Positions 63,257-64,000 of a stretch of DNA of 64,000 bases are shown one piece after another. This stretch comes from Leishmania donovani (lineage: Eukaryota > Euglenozoa > Kinetoplastea > Trypanosomatida > Trypanosomatidae), in NCBI RefSeq assembly GCF_000227135.1, contig NC_018238.1, forward strand, positions 402,432 through 466,431, given 5' to 3'. How positions within the stretch are numbered: position 1 is the first letter of the stretch; each line of letters begins with the position of its first letter. The notes under the pieces are model-generated. The model was not told the DNA's origin and searched no databases. It worked only from the letters and a program-made list of their open reading frames with translations. Both the position numbers and the translations under genes were made by a program.

Positions 63257-64000
63257 CGGCGTGGGTGAGGTGCCGGGGCATGTAGTGATGCAGGAGGGAC
63301 TTCGTTGGTGGGTAATCGCCTCCTTCACGTGACGTCTTAGGGCAGCCGCTGATGCGAAGCTGAGAGGAGGGGTGGGGCAAGGAAAGGACTGCTTGCCGTG
63401 CTCTGCCATCAAACCGATCGATGCTGCTGTTGGGTGCCCATGCGCGTCGCCGGCACTCTTGCACTCGCCGGTGCGGACTGTTTCTTGGCTATGTGCTTGT
63501 CGTGCCTCTCTCTCACTTTCTTCTCGTCTCCCTTGTCGGTGTTTGTGCTCTTTCTTTGGTTTTTGGATGCCCGCATGCCGCTCTTCACTGACGGGACGGT
63601 CGCTCGCGCGACGCCTCTGTGGCGGCCTTTGGATGTCGGATGCCGACGCCCTACAAATGGCGGCGCCGTTCTACGTGAACACCGCACCCAACTCTATCCT
63701 CTTGTGCGACGCGTCACGCATCACCGGCTGAAACACGCGCACACACATAAATTCGTGTGCGCGCGTCTTCTGCTCGCGCATACGTTCTTCTGAGCATCGG
63801 CACAGTCCTCGTTGCAGGGTTGGCTTATTGTTCTCCTCGTCTCCTCTTGTGTTGTTTGAGTCGCCTGGTAAAGTCTCTCTACCGTTTTTTTTCTGTTCCT
63901 TGCTTGACTTCTGTTATTTCTGGCGAGCGCTTCGGCCATTGCTCCTCCTCCTCTACCCTGCCTCTCCCTCACTCAGTCTCTCTTTCTCTGTGAGTGTGTG
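63257..64000. other. Region downstream of L28 copy 2
   Basis: This part is unique to the second copy's downstream flank. It contains a short open frame (63633-63731) and then CT-rich UTR-like sequence to the window end. No confident gene is seen. Confidence 0.5.
63633..63731 (+). other. Short open frame, 32 codons, doubtful
   Basis: An ATG follows a CT-rich tract (about 63500-63560) and opens a 32-residue frame (MSDADALQMAAPFYVNTAPN and 12 more) ending in TGA. The composition is more protein-like than its surroundings. It could be a small gene, an upstream open frame, or the start of a broken gene. Confidence 0.25.

Noticed and set aside
1..64000. CRISPR arrays, tRNA or rRNA genes
   Set aside because: Only simple-sequence repeats were found; no spacer-repeat structure, cloverleaf or rRNA segment was recognised by eye. 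A tRNAscan/Rfam run would be decisive for small RNAs.

Overview
The window looks like a trypanosomatid nuclear chromosome, most likely Leishmania and syntenic with chromosome 11. It opens with the tail of a glycosomal pyruvate phosphate dikinase and later carries a kinetoplastid-type CYP51 and ribosomal protein L28 copies. All supported genes lie on the + strand, have no introns, are GC-rich, and are separated by long pyrimidine-rich UTRs full of CA/TG microsatellites. That is the layout of a polycistronic directional gene cluster processed by trans-splicing. Start codons were moved to the first credible ATG downstream of a polypyrimidine tract plus AG; several longer open frames begin only at GTG or TTG.

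Layout: 1-435 PPDK C-terminus; 2512-4578 type I inositol polyphosphate 5-phosphatase; 8476-14043 a 1855-residue low-complexity protein with a divergent acyltransferase-like core; 15098-15904 an isocitrate/isopropylmalate dehydrogenase-like protein that has lost catalytic residues; 25567-28350 an RRM-like RNA-binding protein; 32282-33742 SEC61 alpha; 37416-44360 a very large open frame broken by stops and at least one frameshift, read as a pseudogene; 46193-48076 and 50048-51445 tandem DHHC palmitoyltransferases; 53906-55348 sterol 14-alpha-demethylase; 57.8-63.3 kb ribosomal protein L28 copies around one hypothetical gene, with three runs of N.

The genes do not form a pathway. They are co-transcribed housekeeping functions: glycosomal metabolism, phosphoinositide turnover, protein translocation, S-acylation, sterol synthesis and translation. 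Control would be expected after transcription, through UTRs, and the window has a candidate SIDER2-like element at about 52.57-53.03 kb and a 9.7-kb stretch without a convincing gene at 15.9-25.6 kb.

The best leads are the acyltransferase-like protein whose nucleophile position appears to be glycine, the dehydrogenase-fold protein without its metal ligands, the decayed giant gene, patchwork near-identity between the two DHHC genes, and the unresolved L28 array. No CRISPR array, tRNA, rRNA or intact transposon was recognised. Family assignments come from reading motifs; no database search was run.
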